Below, piece by piece: positions 7,304-9,529 of a stretch of DNA of 9,529 bases. Numbering within the stretch: position 1 is the first letter of the stretch; each line of letters opens with the position of its first letter. The stretch comes from Fidelibacterota bacterium (GTDB lineage Bacteria; Fidelibacterota; UBA2242; JAFGTP01), in NCBI GenBank assembly GCA_029939785.1, contig JAOZSG010000116.1, forward strand, positions 1 to 9,529, given 5' to 3'. The notes under the pieces were generated by a model, which was given only the letters and a program-made list of their open reading frames with translations, was not told the origin of the DNA and made no database searches. Position numbers and translations under genes: made by a program.

Positions 7304-7340
7304 GGATCAAACGGATTGAACTGATCTGTACAGATTTTTT
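7304..7340 (+). repeat. Degenerate 9-10-bp tandem tract (GGATCAAAC type)
   Basis: GGATCAAAC, GGATTGAAC, TGATCTGTAC and AGATTTTTT form a decaying tandem series of 'GATnnnAC' units. This is the second short-period tract in the same intergenic region. The pattern resembles widespread dispersed phrases in environmental genomes (from memory). It also contains the palindrome annotated as a possible terminator. Confidence 0.45.
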
Positions 7341-7342
7341 TT
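7324..7342 (+). terminator. Possible weak terminator: palindrome followed by T8
   Basis: ATCTGTACAGAT (7324-7335) is a perfect 12-bp palindrome and runs into eight T residues (7335-7342). It sits about 110 nt past the plus-strand PLP gene, between two convergent genes. As a hairpin it has only 4-5 base pairs around a GTAC loop, so it is weak. Its overlap with the 9-bp repeat tract makes chance or repeat origin equally likely. Confidence 0.3.
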
Positions 7343-7547
7343 ATAACGACAAGCATGAACTACCCCGAAAGGATAATACAAAGTAACTTATAAACAGCAG
7401 ATAATGTAAGAGGATCATTAGAATATTTTTGCATCATCAATTCTAAATATTTATTATATTTTCTTACTTGTATAATATCCCTCGTTATTAATTTTAGTTA
7501 TTCATAAAAATTTAAATAATAAGTTATGTATTCTATATAAACTGATT

Positions 7548-9344
7548 TTAATAATCAGGATAAAATAAAGGTAAGTAAAAAGAAGTATCTGTTTCTTCCG
7601 GTGACATTACTCCCAACGAATCACCATCAATTTTAAACAAAATATAAGATGGTGATGAAATTCCTGCTGCTCTTAAATAATTAATTTTACCAGAGTATTG
7701 TATCTTTTTATCAAGAATGGTTATTATACTTTCCTGCCAGATTTTATTGTCTGTTGGCTGCTCAAAAAATATCAGGAGGGTAGGATATATTTCGAATTTA
7801 TTATATAATGGATTAATAGTCATTTCATAAATAAATGACAAACTATCATTTGCACCCAAACTGTCTATCTGGGTTTTTATTTCCTGAGATGTATATGCCG
7901 GATTCCAAAATCCATCGGAACCACGACTATCATTACGATAATATAATTGAAACAAATCACTGTTTGGAATTTTATTATAAAGTGTATCATCGATTAAATC
8001 GTAAAGATAGATATAATCCCTATTATTATATGAATAATCACGTAAAATCCTTGGAATTTTTAAAAGAAATCTTACATCATACAAGGTATCAATACCGGTA
8101 TTTTTTATTGTTACTTTTATTCTTGCATCAATCAATGTTGTATCAGTATTATTTTTTTTAATTGAATTGTCGAATAGTATCTGGTAATCAAAATATTGAT
8201 GTTTACCTTTTTTTATATCAAAACATTCCAGTTCATCTTGTCCATAATAATTGCTCCATAAAACATGAATAATATCATGAAAACCGGATTCCAGATCTTT
8301 CCAAATAAAGGACTTTTCCATTTCATCGGGTTTTCCTTCAATATAAGTATTATTAATTTCAGGATAGTCCCAATATTCAGTAACAACAATTGCGGGAATG
8401 ACATTTTCATATCCAAAAGAAGGTACAAAATCAGTCTCTATAATTAAACTATCCGGTCTGATGGCTTCGACTTCAAAGGTTAAAGAATCGTCACAATTAA
8501 TAATATAAGTATGATGGTAATTATCAATTTCTCGACTATCTCTTTTTTTATAACTAATTAAAACATCAGTTTCTGTAACAATTATTTTTATTGAATCCAG
8601 GGGAAACATTATCATGTTTTTCTTTATTACATTATAATCTTCCGGTAATATTTGATATTTTTTTTCTAAATAGTTATGAAAATTATTTTTTTGACAAGTA
8701 ATGGAAAGTGTTGTTGTATCACTATTTATTTTGTCTGATTTAGCAGGTAATTTAGTGAATGAGAACCAAGTATTAGGTACAGAGCTGCTAGTCCCTCCAT
8801 CCAGCAAAAGCATTTTACCTGTATCACTGAAATGCGGAGAACTCAACCTGTAAAAATATATACTTGCCGGTACTATTTTTCCATTATTATCAGCTCCATT
8901 CCAATATACTTTTGACTTACCTGCATTGAAATTTCTGTTAACAATATTGCATACTTTCTGTCCAAGAATATTATAGACATTAATCCTGATTTTTAATGGC
9001 TTTGGCAGATAAAAAGAAATCCATGTACCGGGATTGAAAGGATTCGGATAATTCTGGAACAATTTAAATTCAGTCGGAATAAAATCTTCATTTTTAATAT
9101 TAACATTATCTGTATGGAAAGTAATTGTATAATTACCATTGGAATCAGAATATACAGTATCTGATATACTACTATCTATTGAATTGAAGGTTATTAAAGC
9201 ATTTGATATAGATGATGAGTCTGCACTTTTTATCTTTCCAAAAATTGTAACGTCTTTACCTAGTACAATAATCACAAAACAAAAATTAAAGATTATAATG
9301 AAAATAAAAAAAATTAAAAGTGATATTCTTTTTTTTTGTAACAT
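7548..9344 (-). CDS. Secreted protein with carboxypeptidase-regulatory-like and internal T9SS/FlgD-type sorting domains
   Basis: The 598-residue product begins with a lysine pair and a strongly hydrophobic stretch (7-28), a signal peptide with a plausible cleavage site after Gly29 (V-L-G). Residues about 31-80 look like a carboxypeptidase-regulatory-like beta domain (VTIFGKIKSADSSSISNALI, then SDSNGNYTITF). Residues about 91-183 are a textbook type IX secretion type-A/FlgD-Ig-like sorting module: FKLFQNYPNPFNPGTWISFY, INVYNILGQKV, GKSKVYWNGADNNGK, IYFYRL, then GKMLLLDGG. Such modules normally end a protein, but here more than 400 residues follow. The rest is beta-rich; ARIKVTIKNTGIDTLYDVRF (407-426) resembles DUF11/CARDB-like Ig modules. 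No catalytic motif is recognised. AGGG at 9351-9354 lies 6 nt before the ATG. The product is exported to the periplasm, cell surface or medium; its function is unknown. It is transcribed towards the preceding genes and separate from them. Confidence 0.88.
   Translation of the reverse strand: MLQKKRISLLIFFIFIIIFNFCFVIIVLGKDVTIFGKIKSADSSSISNALITFNSIDSSISDTVYSDSNGNYTITFHTDNVNIKNEDFIPTEFKLFQNYPNPFNPGTWISFYLPKPLKIRINVYNILGQKVCNIVNRNFNAGKSKVYWNGADNNGKIVPASIYFYRLSSPHFSDTGKMLLLDGGTSSSVPNTWFSFTKLPAKSDKINSDTTTLSITCQKNNFHNYLEKKYQILPEDYNVIKKNMIMFPLDSIKIIVTETDVLISYKKRDSREIDNYHHTYIINCDDSLTFEVEAIRPDSLIIETDFVPSFGYENVIPAIVVTEYWDYPEINNTYIEGKPDEMEKSFIWKDLESGFHDIIHVLWSNYYGQDELECFDIKKGKHQYFDYQILFDNSIKKNNTDTTLIDARIKVTIKNTGIDTLYDVRFLLKIPRILRDYSYNNRDYIYLYDLIDDTLYNKIPNSDLFQLYYRNDSRGSDGFWNPAYTSQEIKTQIDSLGANDSLSFIYEMTINPLYNKFEIYPTLLIFFEQPTDNKIWQESIITILDKKIQYSGKINYLRAAGISSPSYILFKIDGDSLGVMSPEETDTSFYLPLFYPDY
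8796..9074 (-). other. T9SS type A/FlgD-like sorting module (protein domain, internal)
   Basis: This DNA encodes residues about 91-183 of the secreted protein. The diagnostic motifs YPNPFNP, NILGQKV, WNGADNNGK and YFYRL appear in the usual order and spacing, followed by MLLLDGG. In canonical T9SS cargo this domain is the last 70-100 residues and is recognised for export and attachment. Here it is second in order, after the regulatory-like domain. Confidence 0.85.
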
Positions 9345-9350
9345 TTTACG

Positions 9351-9385
9351 CCCTATATTAATTTTTAATATAATTTTCTATTATA
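9351..9385 (-). promoter_or_regulatory. Ribosome binding site and possible -10 for the secreted-protein gene
   Basis: On the minus strand AGGG (9351-9354) is 6 nt from the ATG at 9344. Further upstream TATAAT (9380-9385) matches a sigma-70-type -10 box. No good -35 is visible at the proper distance, so the promoter call is weak while the ribosome binding site is convincing. Confidence 0.35.
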
Positions 9386-9496
9386 CAATTTTTACTTACC
9401 AGAATTATATGCTCTAACTCTTATTCTCAATCATCTGAACTCCGGATTTGATGTAACAATTAGTTTAATCTTGATTTAAATTATGTAATTTTTCAA

Positions 9497-9529
9497 GCAC
9501 CAGAGGTGCATTCCTATTTGTAGAAAAAT
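9497..9529. repeat. Small hairpin and conserved-looking phrase at the right edge
   Basis: GCACC (9497-9501) and GGTGC (9505-9509) form a perfect 5-bp stem around AGA, followed by ttcctatttgtagaaaaat to the window end. The combination of a GCACC hairpin and 'tatttgtagaa' resembles a dispersed repeat seen in intergenic regions of FCB-type genomes (from memory). It is cut off by the window edge. Confidence 0.35.

Larger units (their letters stand above)
7212..7547. other. Convergent intergenic region (336 nt) without a supported gene
   Basis: This region lies between the stop of the PLP gene and the stop of the minus-strand secreted protein. The left half holds the two degenerate tandem tracts and the palindrome. 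The right half (about 7380-7547) is plain AT-rich sequence. On the minus strand one frame is open for 45 codons (7363-7497) with no strong start. I do not call it a gene. No strong GC-rich terminator is visible for the minus-strand gene. Confidence 0.7.

Noticed and set aside
7835..8447. Plus- and minus-strand open frames of 60-108 codons inside the secreted-protein gene
   Set aside because: They overlap the long 598-codon frame, which has a clear signal peptide, domains and ribosome binding site. Their translations (runs of Tyr, Asn, His, Leu) look like frame shadows.
9329..9337. Run of nine A (minus strand) in codons 3-6 of the secreted-protein gene as a phase-variation switch
   Set aside because: Homopolymers of this length are expected in such AT-rich DNA, and the lysine-rich start of a signal peptide explains it. 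There is no independent evidence of slippage.
1..9529. CRISPR array, tRNA, rRNA, complete insertion sequence, riboswitch
   Set aside because: Reading through, I saw no regularly spaced repeats with spacers, cloverleaf-like tracts, transposase frames with terminal inverted repeats, or recognisable riboswitch cores.

Overview
The window is AT-rich bacterial DNA. The best guess for its origin is the FCB superphylum (Bacteroidetes/Chlorobi relatives and the uncultured candidate phyla around them). The main reason is the gene at the right end, which encodes a secreted protein with a classic type IX secretion/FlgD-like sorting module (YPNPFNP, NILGQKV, YFYRL). The low-GC coding style and the short repeated phrases between genes fit that view. 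I cannot name a phylum from the sequence alone.

Layout, left to right. (1) 1-2301 (+): the 3' two thirds of dnaE, the replicative DNA polymerase III alpha subunit. The window opens on the first catalytic aspartates. (2) 2231-2698 (+): dtd, D-aminoacyl-tRNA deacylase, overlapping dnaE by 71 nt in another frame. (3) 2695-3039 (+): a RhuM-family remnant with its middle removed, coupled to dtd by an ATGA overlap. It runs in frame into a decayed second copy of the dtd 3' end (3001-3084). (4) 3205-3918 (+): radC, full length. (5) 3996-5402 (+): a TPR protein with a very long acidic Asn/Asp/Glu-rich linker and a conserved-looking C-terminal helical hairpin. (6) 5487-7211 (+): a class V PLP enzyme with a SufS-like active-site cysteine. 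(7) 7212-7547: a gene-poor convergent intergenic region with two tracts of degenerate short-period repeats and a palindrome followed by a T run. (8) 7548-9344 (-): the secreted protein, with the sorting-type module unusually placed near its N terminus. (9) 9345-9529: its upstream region, ending in a small GC hairpin that looks like the edge of another dispersed repeat.

The plus-strand genes are mostly housekeeping: replication, D-amino-acid proofreading of charged tRNA, and a RadC protein. dnaE, dtd and the rhuM remnant are overlapping and probably cotranscribed. radC, the TPR gene and the PLP enzyme follow at gaps of about 70-165 nt and could have their own promoters, though none stands out clearly. 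I see no CRISPR array, tRNA, rRNA, complete insertion sequence or recognisable multi-gene defence system. The most unusual structure is the rhuM cassette: it sits exactly at the end of dtd and is flanked by two copies of the dtd 3' end, one working and one decayed. This is a small fossil of an insertion or duplication event.
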